This document shows positions 15,551 through 23,803 of a stretch of DNA of 51,233 bases, one piece after another. Numbering within the stretch: position 1 is the first letter of the stretch; the number at the start of each line of letters is the position of its first letter. Made by a program: the position numbers and the translations under genes. The stretch is from Ruminococcus sp. (GTDB lineage Bacteria; Bacillota; Clostridia; Oscillospirales; Acutalibacteraceae), in the NCBI GenBank assembly GCA_022510945.1, contig JAFLSK010000009.1, positions 1-51,233 of the forward strand. The letters run 5' to 3'. The notes below the pieces were generated by a model. The model saw only the letters and a list, made by a program, of their open reading frames with translations, did not search any database and was not told where the DNA came from.

Positions 15551-17911
15551 ATGATTACAAAAATCAAAAAACGCGACGGACGTACAGCTAACTTTGACAT
15601 TCAAAAAATTACGCAGGCTATTTATTTAGCCGCTCAGGCTATCGGCGGAACTGACTACAAAACAGCCGAAGACCTCGCACAGCAGGTATGCGCTGTTCTT
15701 GAGGCTCAGAGCGAAACAGAGCCTACCGTAGAGCACGTTCAGGATACTGTCGAGAAGGTACTCATCGAAAACGGCCACGCACGAACAGCTAAGGAGTACA
15801 TCCTCTACCGCGCAGACCGCACACGCGTTCGTGATATGAACACAAAGCTGATGAAGATTTACGAGGATCTCACGTTCAAGGCCGCTAAGGACAACGACGT
15901 TAAGCGTGAGAACGCGAATATTGACGGCGACACAGCTATGGGTACTATGCTTAAATACGGCTCAGAGGGCGCAAAGCAGTTCTACCATATGTATATACTC
16001 AATCCTGTTCACAGCAAGGCTCACCTCGAAGGCGATATCCATATCCACGATCTCGACTTCTTAACACTCACCACGACCTGCTGTCAGATTGACCTCTTAA
16101 AGCTGTTTAAGGACGGTTTCTCCACGGGTCACGGCTACCTCAGAGAGCCCAACGACATTCAGTCCTACTCCGCTCTCGCCTGCATAGCTATCCAGTCCAA
16201 CCAGAATGACCAGCACGGCGGCCAGAGTGTACCGAACTTTGACTACTCAATGGCGCCGGGCGTTGCAAAGACATACAGAAAGCGTTACCGTCAGAACCTT
16301 GAGAGAGCTATCGAGCTGCTCACTGACACCGAGAATCCCAAAGAATTCTCAAAAGACCTCGCAGACAAGGCTGAGGAAATTTCCTCACAGCAGCCGAAGC
16401 TTGAGGACAACAGCCCCGAGTACAAGGCAGCTGAGTTCAAGCTTCTCTCGGAAGCGTTCGACGAAAAGCTTGCGGGCAAAATCCAGCGTTTTGCGTTTAA
16501 GCACGCTGAGGCTGAAACCGACAGAGCTACCTTCCAGGCTATGGAGGCTCTTATCCACAACCTCAACACTATGCACAGCCGTGCAGGTGCGCAGATTCCG
16601 TTCTCATCCCTCAACTACGGCACAGACACAACGCCCGAGGGCAGAATGGTTATGAAAAATATCCTCAAGGCGACAGACAGAGGTCTCGGAAACGGAGAGA
16701 CTCCTATCTTCCCGATTCAGATTTTCAAGGTTAAGGAAGGTATTAACTACAACCCCGGCGATCCGAACTACGACATCTACAAGGAGACTATGAAGGTTTC
16801 TGCAAAGCGCCTCTTCCCCAACTACTCCTTCCTCGACGCTCCTTTCAACAAGCAGTACTACGTTGAAGGTCGTCCCGAGACTGAGGTTGCGTATATGGGA
16901 TGCCGCACACGAGTTATGGGCAACGCTTACGACCCCGACCGCGAGCAGACCTACGGCAGAGGTAACTTAAGCTTTACCTCAATCAACCTCCCGCGCCTTG
17001 CTATTCTTTCCAACAAGAACGTTGACTTCTTCTTCGAGCAGCTCGACAGAATGTGCAACCTTTGCGTTGAGCAGCTTTTAGAGAGGTTCGAGATTCAGTG
17101 CTCGAAACTTGTTAAAAATTATCCGTTCCTTATGGGTCAGGGCGTATGGCTCGATTCCGAAAAGCTTGGTCCGAACGACTCCGTGCGCGAGGTGCTAAAG
17201 CACGGCTCGCTGACAATAGGCTTTATCGGTCTTGCAGAGTGTCTTAAGGCCCTCACAGGCGAGCACCACGGCGAGAGCGAAACCTCGCAGAAGCTCGGTC
17301 TCGAGATTATAGGATTTATGCGCAAGAAGATGAACGAGGCAACACAGAAACATCAGCTTAACTTTGCTGTTATCGGTACTCCTGCAGAAGGACTTTCGGG
17401 ACGTTTCGTAAGAATCGACAGAGAGCGTTTCGGCACAATCCCCGGCGTTACAGACAGAGAGTACTACACCAACTCCTTCCACGTTCCCGTTTACTACAAT
17501 ATCTCCGCGTTCGATAAAATTAAAATTGAGGCTCCGTATCATAACCTCACAAACGGCGGTCACATCTCCTACATCGAGCTCGACGGCGACCCGTCACAGA
17601 ACCTCGATGCGTTCGAGGCTGTTATCCGTCAGATGAAGGAGAGCGGCGTCGGCTACGGCTCAATCAACCACCCTGTTGACCGCGACCCTGTATGCGGACA
17701 CACGGGTATAATCGGCGACTACTGCCCAGTTTGCGGACGTAAGGAAGGCTCGGGCGGCGAAGGCTTCGAGAGAATCCGTCGTATTACGGGCTACCTCGTA
17801 GGCACGCTCGACCGCTTTAACGACGCTAAGCGCACCGAGGTTGAGGAGCGCGTAAAGCACGCTATCGGCAGTGCTGTCGATATGGCTGAGTTTACGGACG
17901 AAGCGGTTTAA
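15551..17911 (+). CDS. nrdD: Anaerobic ribonucleoside-triphosphate reductase (class III)
   Basis: This 786-residue glycyl radical enzyme reduces ribonucleotides to deoxyribonucleotides without oxygen. An ATP-cone regulatory domain covers about 1-95, starting ITKIKKRDGRTANFD. The catalytic barrel follows. The C-terminus has a four-Cys zinc site (CGHTG...CPVCG) and the glycyl radical loop RRITGYLVG, with Gly747 as the likely radical site. The start chosen is ATG 15551, just after GGGAGGT; an earlier TTG overlaps that RBS. The stop codon abuts the nrdG start. It implies an anaerobic lifestyle. Confidence 0.96.
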   Translation: MITKIKKRDGRTANFDIQKITQAIYLAAQAIGGTDYKTAEDLAQQVCAVLEAQSETEPTVEHVQDTVEKVLIENGHARTAKEYILYRADRTRVRDMNTKLMKIYEDLTFKAAKDNDVKRENANIDGDTAMGTMLKYGSEGAKQFYHMYILNPVHSKAHLEGDIHIHDLDFLTLTTTCCQIDLLKLFKDGFSTGHGYLREPNDIQSYSALACIAIQSNQNDQHGGQSVPNFDYSMAPGVAKTYRKRYRQNLERAIELLTDTENPKEFSKDLADKAEEISSQQPKLEDNSPEYKAAEFKLLSEAFDEKLAGKIQRFAFKHAEAETDRATFQAMEALIHNLNTMHSRAGAQIPFSSLNYGTDTTPEGRMVMKNILKATDRGLGNGETPIFPIQIFKVKEGINYNPGDPNYDIYKETMKVSAKRLFPNYSFLDAPFNKQYYVEGRPETEVAYMGCRTRVMGNAYDPDREQTYGRGNLSFTSINLPRLAILSNKNVDFFFEQLDRMCNLCVEQLLERFEIQCSKLVKNYPFLMGQGVWLDSEKLGPNDSVREVLKHGSLTIGFIGLAECLKALTGEHHGESETSQKLGLEIIGFMRKKMNEATQKHQLNFAVIGTPAEGLSGRFVRIDRERFGTIPGVTDREYYTNSFHVPVYYNISAFDKIKIEAPYHNLTNGGHISYIELDGDPSQNLDAFEAVIRQMKESGVGYGSINHPVDRDPVCGHTGIIGDYCPVCGRKEGSGGEGFERIRRITGYLVGTLDRFNDAKRTEVEERVKHAIGSAVDMAEFTDEAV

Positions 17912-18454
17912 ATGGGAACTAAGCTTAATCTTTCTGGTATCGTCAGCGAGAGTATCGTTGACGGTCCCGGTATAAGAATGACCCTGTTTACGCAGGGCTG
18001 TCCGCACCACTGTAAGGGCTGTCACAATCCCGAGACGTGGGCGTTCGAGCCAAGGCATCCGGGCGATGTTGATAAAATCCTCAGCGTCGCTGTTAAGAAC
18101 CCGATATTGCAGGGCTTGACATTCTCGGGCGGCGAGCCGTTCTGTCAGGCAGAGGAACTCGCAGAGCTTGCTGTGAAATGCCACGAGAACGGACTGAATG
18201 TGATGAGCTACACGGGCTATACATTCGAGCAGCTTGTTGACGGCTTTAACGAGCACCCCGAGTGGAAGAAATTGCTCGAAAACCTTGATTACCTCGTAGA
18301 CGGACCGTTTATACTTGAGGAGCGGAGTTTAATTCTGCTGTTTAGGGGCAGTAGGAATCAACGTTTCCTTGATGTAAAGGAAAGTCTTAAGCAAGGCAAG
18401 GCCGTCAGTGTGGACGAGGACACTCTGTATCTGGGTACAAAGAAAAGAAACTGA
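17912..18454 (+). CDS. nrdG: Anaerobic ribonucleotide reductase activating protein
   Basis: This 180-residue radical SAM enzyme generates the glycyl radical on NrdD. The [4Fe-4S] motif CX3CX2C is at Cys30, Cys34 and Cys37 (CPHHCKGC). FSGGEPF for SAM binding follows at about residues 71-77. The ATG follows the nrdD stop without a gap, so the two genes are translationally linked. Length is normal for the family. Confidence 0.96.
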   Translation: MGTKLNLSGIVSESIVDGPGIRMTLFTQGCPHHCKGCHNPETWAFEPRHPGDVDKILSVAVKNPILQGLTFSGGEPFCQAEELAELAVKCHENGLNVMSYTGYTFEQLVDGFNEHPEWKKLLENLDYLVDGPFILEERSLILLFRGSRNQRFLDVKESLKQGKAVSVDEDTLYLGTKKRN

Positions 18455-18456
18455 TA

Positions 18457-18485
18457 AAAGGACTGTCTTACGGCAGTCCTTTCCT
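18457..18485 (+). terminator. Rho-independent terminator after nrdG
   Basis: Nine-base-pair stem AAAGGACTG / CAGTCCTTT with an 8-base loop, starting 2 bp after the nrdG stop. The tail is only moderately T-rich. Confidence 0.75.
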
Positions 18486-18491
18486 TACTTC

Positions 18492-18520
18492 TTGTATTTC
18501 ACAGAATCCTGTATTATAAT
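18492..18520 (+). promoter_or_regulatory. Probable promoter of the YdcF-family gene
   Basis: TTGTAT (18492-18497), a 17 bp spacer and TATAAT (18515-18520). The start codon follows 21 bp later, with GGAAGTGA as RBS. Confidence 0.65.
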
Positions 18521-18541
18521 AGAAATCAAGGAAGTGAAGTT

Positions 18542-19330
18542 ATGAAGGAAATAATTTTTAAAATTTTGCGTGTGATTGTGGTTATCGTCGCGGCGATATT
18601 TCTGGGTTGGTTTATCCTTCCTGTAATGTACAGAATAATAAATCCAGGCAATTTGCTCGGAGCGGCGATATGCGTTTACCTAATATTTTGGTGTGGTTTC
18701 AATAAGTATTATAAAAACATAAAAGAGCGTCTTTGCGCCCGTAAATCAATCAAAATACTGTGGAGGATATGGAATGTGTGCGCGACGGTTTTCGTCGCAT
18801 ACGCGGTAACTGTGAGCGCGATAATGGCATATGCGGCTCTCTCCCCTGCTCCGACAGGTGCAACGGCGGTTGTCCTCGGCGCTCAGGTGAAGCCGTGGGG
18901 GCCGAGCGTAAATCTTCAGCAACGTATCGACGCGGCTGAAAAATATCTGCGCTCAAACCCTGACAGCAAGGCCGTTCTCTCGGGCGGAAAAGGCGACGAC
19001 GAGCACATAAGCGAGGCTGAGTGTATGTATGAGGTGATGACCGACTATGGAATTGACGCGGACAGGCTCTATATGGAGGACAAGTCAAAGAACACTCAGC
19101 AGAATATTAAATATTCATTTAAAATCATAAAAGACGAAGGGCTTAACGAAAGCCTTGCCATCGTGACGGACATTTTTCATCAACTCAGGGCAAGGCTTAT
19201 TGTAAGAAAGCAGGGTATCAGCACGCCGGTCGGTGCAGTAAATGCTCGGAATGGTAAAATCGGAATCATCAATTATCCGACCTACTTCGTCAGAGAATGG
19301 ATTGCTATTCCTGTTGAGATTTTGAAATAA
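18542..19330 (+). CDS. YdcF/SanA-family membrane protein (DUF218)
   Basis: This 262-residue protein has hydrophobic segments at about 7-28, 36-50 and 77-99, then an extracytoplasmic DUF218 domain (about 105-250). Family motifs are AVVLGAQVKPWGPS, the LQQRIDAAEKYL helix, VLSGGKGDDEHISEA and the late IVTDIFHQLRA segment. Members such as SanA and ElyC affect cell envelope integrity, but the reaction is unknown. It has its own promoter. Its 3' end overlaps by 26 bp a small convergent ORF. Confidence 0.85.
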   Translation: MKEIIFKILRVIVVIVAAIFLGWFILPVMYRIINPGNLLGAAICVYLIFWCGFNKYYKNIKERLCARKSIKILWRIWNVCATVFVAYAVTVSAIMAYAALSPAPTGATAVVLGAQVKPWGPSVNLQQRIDAAEKYLRSNPDSKAVLSGGKGDDEHISEAECMYEVMTDYGIDADRLYMEDKSKNTQQNIKYSFKIIKDEGLNESLAIVTDIFHQLRARLIVRKQGISTPVGAVNARNGKIGIINYPTYFVREWIAIPVEILK

Positions 19331-19457
19331 TACGCTCTACATCGTCGCTTTTCGGAGGGAATAAGGTTTTTTCCACAGCGTTAACGATTGGCTCAGTTGA
19401 ATTTTTCTGCTGTCGCGACGGACATTCGAGCGGAATGTTTTTTTCGTTATCAGGCAT
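19305..19457 (-). CDS. Small hypothetical protein, 50 residues
   Basis: An ATG at 19455-19457 opens a 50-codon frame encoding a polar peptide with Pro-Leu-Glu-Cys-Pro early and a Lys/Ser/Asp-rich tail. I do not recognise it. An AGGGGTG sequence lies about 6 bp upstream, but it is inside the stem of the hairpin at 19464-19494. The end overlaps the convergent YdcF-family gene by 26 bp. It could be a real small gene whose translation is hindered by that hairpin, or a chance frame. Confidence 0.35.
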   Translation of the reverse strand: MPDNEKNIPLECPSRQQKNSTEPIVNAVEKTLFPPKSDDVERIISKSQQE

Positions 19458-19463
19458 AATTAT

Positions 19464-19500
19464 CACCCCTTGAACTTAGTTTGCTCAAGGGGTGGATTTT
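19464..19500 (+). terminator. Hairpin, possible terminator
   Basis: Perfect 10-bp stem CACCCCTTGA / TCAAGGGGTG with an 11-base loop and a GATTTTTA tail on the plus strand. It is 134 bp beyond the YdcF-family stop. It also covers the RBS of the small minus-strand ORF at 19305-19457. Confidence 0.5.
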
Positions 19501-19511
19501 TATGCGTTCTT

Positions 19512-19560
19512 ATGCTAAACACTAATTGAAAGATATATTTTTTTATTGGTGTTTAGTATT
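19512..19560. repeat. About 50-bp palindromic repeat, copy 1
   Basis: Inverted ends CTAAACACTAATT and ATTGGTGTTTAG enclose a short AT-rich middle. It is nearly identical to the element at 20992-21042. No T-run follows, so it is not an ordinary terminator. It overlaps the last codon of the 69-residue ORF by two bases. Confidence 0.8.
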
Positions 19561-19768
19561 AGTTAAGGAAACTGAACGGATTTTGTGACAAATCCAGATA
19601 GTGGTTTTCGCGGTTTATGCTGTGAACCATTTCCCTCAGTTCCTCGGCGGTATGAACGCTGTCGTTGCGGCTGTGTAGCGATAGCTGCATCTCTACGGGC
19701 AGGGATAGGAAAAAACGCCGCGAGCTTGCGCTGTCGCTTATCAGCTGCGTGAGATCCTTATATTTCAT
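19559..19768 (-). CDS. Small hypothetical protein, 69 residues
   Basis: The protein starts MKYKDLTQLI and has a SLPVEMQLSLH segment followed by SVHTAEELREMVH, which looks like a compact helical protein. A GGTGAT RBS precedes the ATG. I recall similar small uncharacterised proteins in Clostridia but cannot name a family. It lies between the YdcF-family gene and rplL, and ends in palindrome copy 1. Confidence 0.6.
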   Translation of the reverse strand: MKYKDLTQLISDSASSRRFFLSLPVEMQLSLHSRNDSVHTAEELREMVHSINRENHYLDLSQNPFSFLN

Positions 19769-19900
19769 ATCATCACCGTTAATTCAAAACTTATCCCTTG
19801 TCTTTATCATACGCGGTAATAAAATTTTTATACAAATTATGATATGTAAAAATAAGTTATTTGATGGTATTTTTCTAATATAGAATTAAAACAAGCTAAC

Positions 19901-19928
19901 AAAATAAAAAGGGCAGGTTACCCTGCCC
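19901..19928 (-). terminator. Terminator of the rplJ-rplL operon
   Basis: On the minus strand, GGGCAGG / CCTGCCC with a GTAA loop followed by T5ATTTT, about 20 bp after the rplL stop. Confidence 0.9.
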
Positions 19929-19948
19929 TCATAAACACTAGAGTTAAA

Positions 19949-20326
19949 TTACTTAAGCTCTACCTCTGCACCGGCAGCCTCAAGCTTGGACTTCATATCC
20001 TCAGCGTCGTCCTTGGAAACAGCTTCCTTGACAGTCTTAGGAGCACCGTCAACGAGAGCCTTTGCTTCCTTAAGGCCGAGACCTGTGAGCTCACGAACAA
20101 CCTTGATAACAGCGATCTTGTTTGCGCCAGCGTTCTTGAGCTCTACGTCAAACTCGCTCTTCTCCTCAGCAGCAGCCTCGCCGCCAGCTACAGGACCTGC
20201 AACAGCAACAGCTGCAGCAGCAGATACACCAAACTCATCCTCTACAGCGTGTACGAGATCAGAAAGCTCGAGAACTGTGAGTGTCTTTAATTCTTCGATA
20301 ATAGCAGTAATCTTCTCAGATGCCAT
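19949..20326 (-). CDS. rplL: 50S ribosomal protein L7/L12
   Basis: This 125-residue stalk protein recruits translation factors to the ribosome. The N-terminal dimerisation helices (1-30), the Ala/Gly-rich hinge (about 36-55) and the conserved C-terminal domain ([21 protein letters not shown]) are all clear. RBS GGAGGT precedes the ATG. It follows rplJ by 52 bp, as in most bacteria. Confidence 0.98.
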   Translation of the reverse strand: MASEKITAIIEELKTLTVLELSDLVHAVEDEFGVSAAAAVAVAGPVAGGEAAAEEKSEFDVELKNAGANKIAVIKVVRELTGLGLKEAKALVDGAPKTVKEAVSKDDAEDMKSKLEAAGAEVELK

Positions 20327-20378
20327 TTTTATTTACCTCCATATTAAGTAATATTTTTTAAAATAATGATTATGAGGA

Positions 20379-20954
20379 TTATTCCTCGGTTTTAGCCTCT
20401 TCTGCAGGTGCTTCCTCAGCGGGAGCAGCCTCTTCCTTTTCAGCAGTTTCGCAGTTCTCTACGCCGCCCTTGTCAACGATAGCCTGAATAGCACGAGCAA
20501 AGGATGCGATAGGAGCCTGGAATGCGCCGAGTACGTTTGCGAGAAGAACTTCTCTTGTCGGGAGCTTAGCGAGCTGATCAATCTTTTCTAAGCTGATAAC
20601 CTCACCGTCCATATAACCGGACTTAATCTCGAAGTAGTCATTCTTCTTAGCAAATTCTGCAAGAATTCTTGCAGCAGCAGTGTAATCGTCGTCGCTTGTT
20701 GCGAGAGCAGTAGTACCCTCTAATACGGAATCCATATCAGAAAGACCAACCTCAGCGGTAGCGCGCTTGAGGAGTGTGTTCTTAACTACTGTGTACTTAA
20801 CGTTAGCTTCACGAAGTTCCTTACGGAGCTTTGTGTCGTCCTCTACGTTGATACCCTTGTAGCTTACCAACACGCCCATTACGGAGCCCTTGAGTCTCTC
20901 GGAAAGCTCAGCTACGATAGCCTGCTTAGCCTCTAAAACGCTCTGACTTGGCAA
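20379..20954 (-). CDS. rplJ: 50S ribosomal protein L10
   Basis: This 191-residue protein binds 23S rRNA and anchors the L7/L12 stalk. The core YKGINVEDDTKLRKELREANVKYTVVKNTLLKRA is split over the usual L10 fold. The C-terminus is extended by an acidic Ala/Glu/Pro-rich tail (about 172-191). The start chosen is TTG at 20952-20954, giving MPSQSVLEAK, the standard L10 N-terminus, with GGAGG eight bases upstream. An earlier GTG overlaps that RBS. It is likely autoregulated through the leader upstream. Confidence 0.96.
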   Translation of the reverse strand: MPSQSVLEAKQAIVAELSERLKGSVMGVLVSYKGINVEDDTKLRKELREANVKYTVVKNTLLKRATAEVGLSDMDSVLEGTTALATSDDDYTAAARILAEFAKKNDYFEIKSGYMDGEVISLEKIDQLAKLPTREVLLANVLGAFQAPIASFARAIQAIVDKGGVENCETAEKEEAAPAEEAPAEEAKTEE

Positions 20955-20991
20955 AATATTCACCTCCGATAAATTTTTTCCCTTTCGGGTT

Positions 20992-21042
20992 TATACTAAA
21001 CACTAATTAAAAGATATCCATTTTAAATTGGTGTTTAGTATC
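20992..21042. repeat. About 50-bp palindromic repeat, copy 2 (in the rplJ leader)
   Basis: Ends TACTAAACACTAATT and AATTGGTGTTTAGTA enclose a short variable middle. It matches 19512-19560 closely. It lies between the L10 leader attenuator and the rplJ start, so it is part of the rplJ 5' untranslated region if the transcript starts upstream. Confidence 0.8.
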
Positions 21043-21055
21043 ATTTATCGTTGTT

Positions 21056-21091
21056 CAAAAAACAATCTCCCCGCAGTTACACGAGGAGATT
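21056..21091 (-). terminator. Attenuator terminator in the L10 leader
   Basis: On the minus strand a 10-bp stem (AATCTCCTCG with CGGGGAGATT, one G-T wobble) is followed by GTTTTTTG. Its place between the leader fold and rplJ fits attenuation control of rplJL by free L10(L12)4. Confidence 0.75.
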
Positions 21092-21105
21092 CATAAAATA
21101 CAAGT

Positions 21106-21323
21106 AAATGCATCTTCCTCGGCAGGCAACCGTTTGGTTTTACGCTTGAAAGTTTAAGGCAGACTTTTCTCTGTCTGTCCTCGTTACCTCTCGCATCTCT
21201 TAAAATAGTTACAACACCCCAAATTTGTTTCGCAGTCGAGACTGCTACGCAAATTCGTTGTTGTCGGTCGCTATTTTAAGGCTAGAGGTCTCAGCCTTTC
21301 TTTGCACCTGCTGTCTTTAGAAC
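21106..21323 (-). ncRNA. Ribosomal protein L10 leader, enlarged by an internal repeat
   Basis: The minus strand shows the two conserved arms of the L10 leader: AAAGACAGCAGGTGC (about 21304-21318) and GCCTGCCGAGGAAGATGC (about 21110-21127). GCAGG of the first pairs with CCTGC of the second. In ordinary leaders I recall a short hairpin between them. Here about 180 bases intervene, most of it the 128-bp repeat at 21173-21300. This would be the L10-binding RNA that regulates rplJ-rplL. Confidence 0.75.
21173..21300 (-). repeat. 128-bp structured repeat, copy B (inside the L10 leader)
   Basis: Read on the minus strand this matches 43623-43750 without gaps over 128 bases, about 85% identity by eye. 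It has nested inverted repeats: CTTAAAATAG / CTATTTTAAG, ACAAC / GTTGT, AATTTG / CAAATT and CAGTC / GACTG. The inner CAGTC/GACTG pair is CAATC/GATTG in the other copy, a compensatory change. No ORF is present. Confidence 0.85.
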
Positions 21324-21372
21324 AGCGATTTATATTACACCGAAGTGTAGTATATTAAGTTGTACGTCCCAA

Positions 21373-22068
21373 TTATACGCTGAACTTAGCGGGGCTGATC
21401 CTTACGGACGGACCCATTGTTGAAGTTACAGCACAGGACTTGATATACTGACCCTTAGCAGCAGACGGCTTAGCCTTGATGATAGCATCCATAAGAGCGT
21501 CAAAGTTCTGCTGGAGCTTTTCAGGGCCGAAACTTGCCTTACCAATCGGGCAGTGGATGATGTTTGTCTTATCAAGACGGTACTCAATCTTACCAGCCTT
21601 AGCCTCCTTGATAGCTCGAGCGATATCGGGAGTAACTGTACCAGCCTTCGGGTTAGGCATAAGACCGCGGGGACCGAGAATCTTACCGAGACGGCCTACG
21701 ATACCCATGCAATCAGGGGTAGTGATAAGAACGTCGAAGTCCATCCAGTTCTCTGTCTGAATCTTCTGAGCCATATCCTCAGCACCTACATAGTCAGCGC
21801 CTGCCTCTTTAGCGAGGTTCTCGTTAGCGCCCTTGCAGATAGCGAGAACCTTTACGTTCTTGCCGGTACCGTTCGGGAGTACGATTGCACCGCGAACCTG
21901 CTGGTCAGCGTGACGACCGTCAACGCCGAGTCTCACATGGAGCTCGACTGTCTCGTCGAACTTAGCTGTAGCTGTCTTTACGACTGTGCTGATAGCCTCG
22001 TCGACATCATATAATTTTGTTCTGTCGATAAGCTTTGCGCTCTCGACATATTTCTTACCGTGTTTCAT
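21373..22068 (-). CDS. rplA: 50S ribosomal protein L1
   Basis: This 231-residue protein forms the L1 stalk and helps release deacylated tRNA. It is full length, with [15 protein letters not shown] near residue 35, [13 protein letters not shown] and the central [12 protein letters not shown] rRNA-binding loop. It begins 55 bp after rplK and is followed by the 400-bp rplJ leader region. Confidence 0.98.
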   Translation of the reverse strand: MKHGKKYVESAKLIDRTKLYDVDEAISTVVKTATAKFDETVELHVRLGVDGRHADQQVRGAIVLPNGTGKNVKVLAICKGANENLAKEAGADYVGAEDMAQKIQTENWMDFDVLITTPDCMGIVGRLGKILGPRGLMPNPKAGTVTPDIARAIKEAKAGKIEYRLDKTNIIHCPIGKASFGPEKLQQNFDALMDAIIKAKPSAAKGQYIKSCAVTSTMGPSVRISPAKFSV

Positions 22069-22123
22069 CAGTATTCCTCCATAATTAGGTGGTCAAGCGG
22101 AAAATCCTCCCACCCGGATAAAA

Positions 22124-22549
22124 TTAGTCTACTACTTCAATGCCCATACTTCTTGCTGTACCGGCAATCATACTCATAGCGGTTTCAATGCTACCGGCAT
22201 TAAGGTCAGGCATCTTTGTCTCAGCAATTTTCTGAACCTGTTCACGGGTAATCTTTGCTACCTTCTGTTTGTTAGGTACGCCGGAACCGCTGTCGATTCC
22301 GCATGCCTTCTTAATGAGTACAGCAGCAGGCGGAGTCTTTGTAATAAATGTGAAAGAACGGTCTGCGTAAACTGTGATAACTACAGGGATAATAAGACCT
22401 GCGTCATTCTTTGTGCGCTCGTTAAAATCCTTTGTGAACGCAACGATATTAACACCGTGCTGACCGAGTGCCGGTCCAACAGGTGGTGCCGGAGTAGCTT
22501 TTCCGGCAGGTATCTGCAGCTTAATTAAGCCAACTACCTTTTGAGCCAT
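22124..22549 (-). CDS. rplK: 50S ribosomal protein L11
   Basis: This 141-residue protein binds the GTPase-associated centre of 23S rRNA. The Pro-rich switch [16 protein letters not shown] and the C-terminal SMGIEV are standard. The start at ATG 22547-22549 gives the normal MAQKV N-terminus; the open frame continues 14 codons upstream without support. It follows nusG by about 107 bp. Confidence 0.98.
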   Translation of the reverse strand: MAQKVVGLIKLQIPAGKATPAPPVGPALGQHGVNIVAFTKDFNERTKNDAGLIIPVVITVYADRSFTFITKTPPAAVLIKKACGIDSGSGVPNKQKVAKITREQVQKIAETKMPDLNAGSIETAMSMIAGTARSMGIEVVD

Positions 22550-22656
22550 TGTGTTTGCACCTCCAAAATTCGTGGTAACTTGCGGGACCATTTAGTGGAG
22601 TCCCTCCCACAGGGAACAGAAACTGCTCCCAAATATTAAAGCAAAACTGCCTAATA

Positions 22657-23184
22657 TTAGTCGTCAACCGGTTCAGCCTGACCAAGTTCAAGCTCTACCG
22701 GGGTCTCACGTCCGAACATAGAAACGACTACGCGGACGTAGTTCTTGTCAGCGTCAAGCTCCTCTACCTCACCGACGAAGTCCTCAAGCGGACCGTCGAT
22801 AATGCGAACCATATCGCCGACCTTGTAGTTTACTTCAACTACGCGGGTCTCAACTCCCAGTCTGTAAACCTCGTCGTCCGTAAGCGGAACAGGCTTCGAT
22901 GAAGGTCCGACAAAGCCCGTGCAGCCGCGGATGTTGCGGACTACATACCAGGTCTCATCGGTATAAATCATCTTAACGAAAACGTAACTCGGGAAAATCT
23001 TGTGCTCAACCTCTTTGGTCTTGCCGTCAGTCGTCTCGGTTACTATTTCGGTGGGAACCTTGACCTCTGAAATCATATCCTGCATACCTCGGTTTTCGAC
23101 CGTGGTCATCAGGTCGCTGGCTACTTTATTTTCGTAGCCGGAGTAGGTATGAACAACATACCATCTCATTGTTCCGTCTGCCAT
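22657..23184 (-). CDS. nusG: Transcription termination/antitermination factor NusG
   Basis: This 175-residue RNA polymerase-binding factor has an N-terminal NGN domain (RWYVVHTYSGYENKV, FPSYVFVKM, the VRNIRGCTGFVG strand) and a C-terminal KOW domain with VGDMVRIIDGPLEDFVGEV. Its place between secE and rplK is canonical. AAAGGA precedes the ATG at 23182-23184. It is a standard-length housekeeping protein. Confidence 0.98.
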   Translation of the reverse strand: MADGTMRWYVVHTYSGYENKVASDLMTTVENRGMQDMISEVKVPTEIVTETTDGKTKEVEHKIFPSYVFVKMIYTDETWYVVRNIRGCTGFVGPSSKPVPLTDDEVYRLGVETRVVEVNYKVGDMVRIIDGPLEDFVGEVEELDADKNYVRVVVSMFGRETPVELELGQAEPVDD

Positions 23185-23226
23185 TTGTATTCGTCCTTTC
23201 GTAAATTCAAGTGGTTAAAGACGGGG

Positions 23227-23481
23227 TTAGGTTGTCGGAGTGTTCATAACAAGTCCGAGCAGAGCGAAAAGACCTCTGTCGAGACCATAGATGAATAAGC
23301 CGGCAACAATGATAACTACCAGAACAACGAAGAAGTTTCTCGTTGCAGTCTTCGGGTGAGTCCAAGTGATTTTCTTGATCTCGCCCTTGCACTCACGAAG
23401 GTAACTCCATACGCGCTTAAAGACATTAGTCTTATTGCCCGGTTTCTTGGCAGCTTTAACGGTTGCTTTCTTGTCAGCCAT
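23227..23481 (-). CDS. secE: Preprotein translocase subunit SecE
   Basis: This 84-residue protein has a Lys-rich cytosolic N-terminus, the conserved ECKGEIKKITW amphipathic segment and one transmembrane helix (about 50-77). It clamps SecY in the translocon. RBS GGAGGT precedes the ATG. It sits between rpmG and nusG. Confidence 0.96.
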   Translation of the reverse strand: MADKKATVKAAKKPGNKTNVFKRVWSYLRECKGEIKKITWTHPKTATRNFFVVLVVIIVAGLFIYGLDRGLFALLGLVMNTPTT

Positions 23482-23494
23482 AGTTATACCTCCG

Positions 23495-23644
23495 TTATTT
23501 TGTCTCTTTGTGAAGAGTGTGCTTTCTACAGAAGCGGCAGTACTTGTTCATCTCAAGTCTGTCAGGACTGTTCTTCTTGTTCTTCATTGTGTTGTAATTA
23601 CGCTGTTTGCATTCTGTACAAGCTAAAGTGATTTTAACTCTCAT
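23495..23644 (-). CDS. rpmG: 50S ribosomal protein L33
   Basis: A 49-residue frame starting at ATG 23642-23644 begins [17 protein letters not shown] and carries four zinc-ligand cysteines (Cys9, Cys12, Cys36, Cys39). This is the zinc-containing L33 form. GGGAGGTG provides the RBS. It stops 13 bp before secE and is the first gene of the cluster. Confidence 0.95.
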   Translation of the reverse strand: MRVKITLACTECKQRNYNTMKNKKNSPDRLEMNKYCRFCRKHTLHKETK

Positions 23645-23730
23645 TACGGCACCTCCCGTGAAATTTCGGAATAATTTTAGCCTCCCTCAAAAGGGCACAA
23701 AAAATAAAGCCCCATACACGAGGTAAGGCT

Positions 23731-23759
23731 ATTTTAGCACAAACCTCGGTATGAGTCAA
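23731..23759 (-). promoter_or_regulatory. Promoter of the rpmG-secE-nusG-rplKA cluster
   Basis: Minus strand TTGACT (23754-23759), a 17 bp spacer and TAAAAT (23731-23736), about 85 bp upstream of rpmG. Confidence 0.75.
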
Positions 23760-23803
23760 GCATTTTTCGATAATTTTTGAGAAATATTTCTAACTTAGGA
23801 ACA

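Noticed and set aside
20955..20963. GTG start for rplJ
   Set aside because: It overlaps the GGAGG site; the TTG at 20952-20954 gives the conserved L10 N-terminus with normal spacing.
21173..21300. 128-bp element considered as a T-box, PyrR site or known riboswitch
   Set aside because: No T-box core or specifier loop; a GAGAGG resemblance to pyr attenuators is too short; neither rplJ nor prs is a usual target of the riboswitch classes I can recognise.
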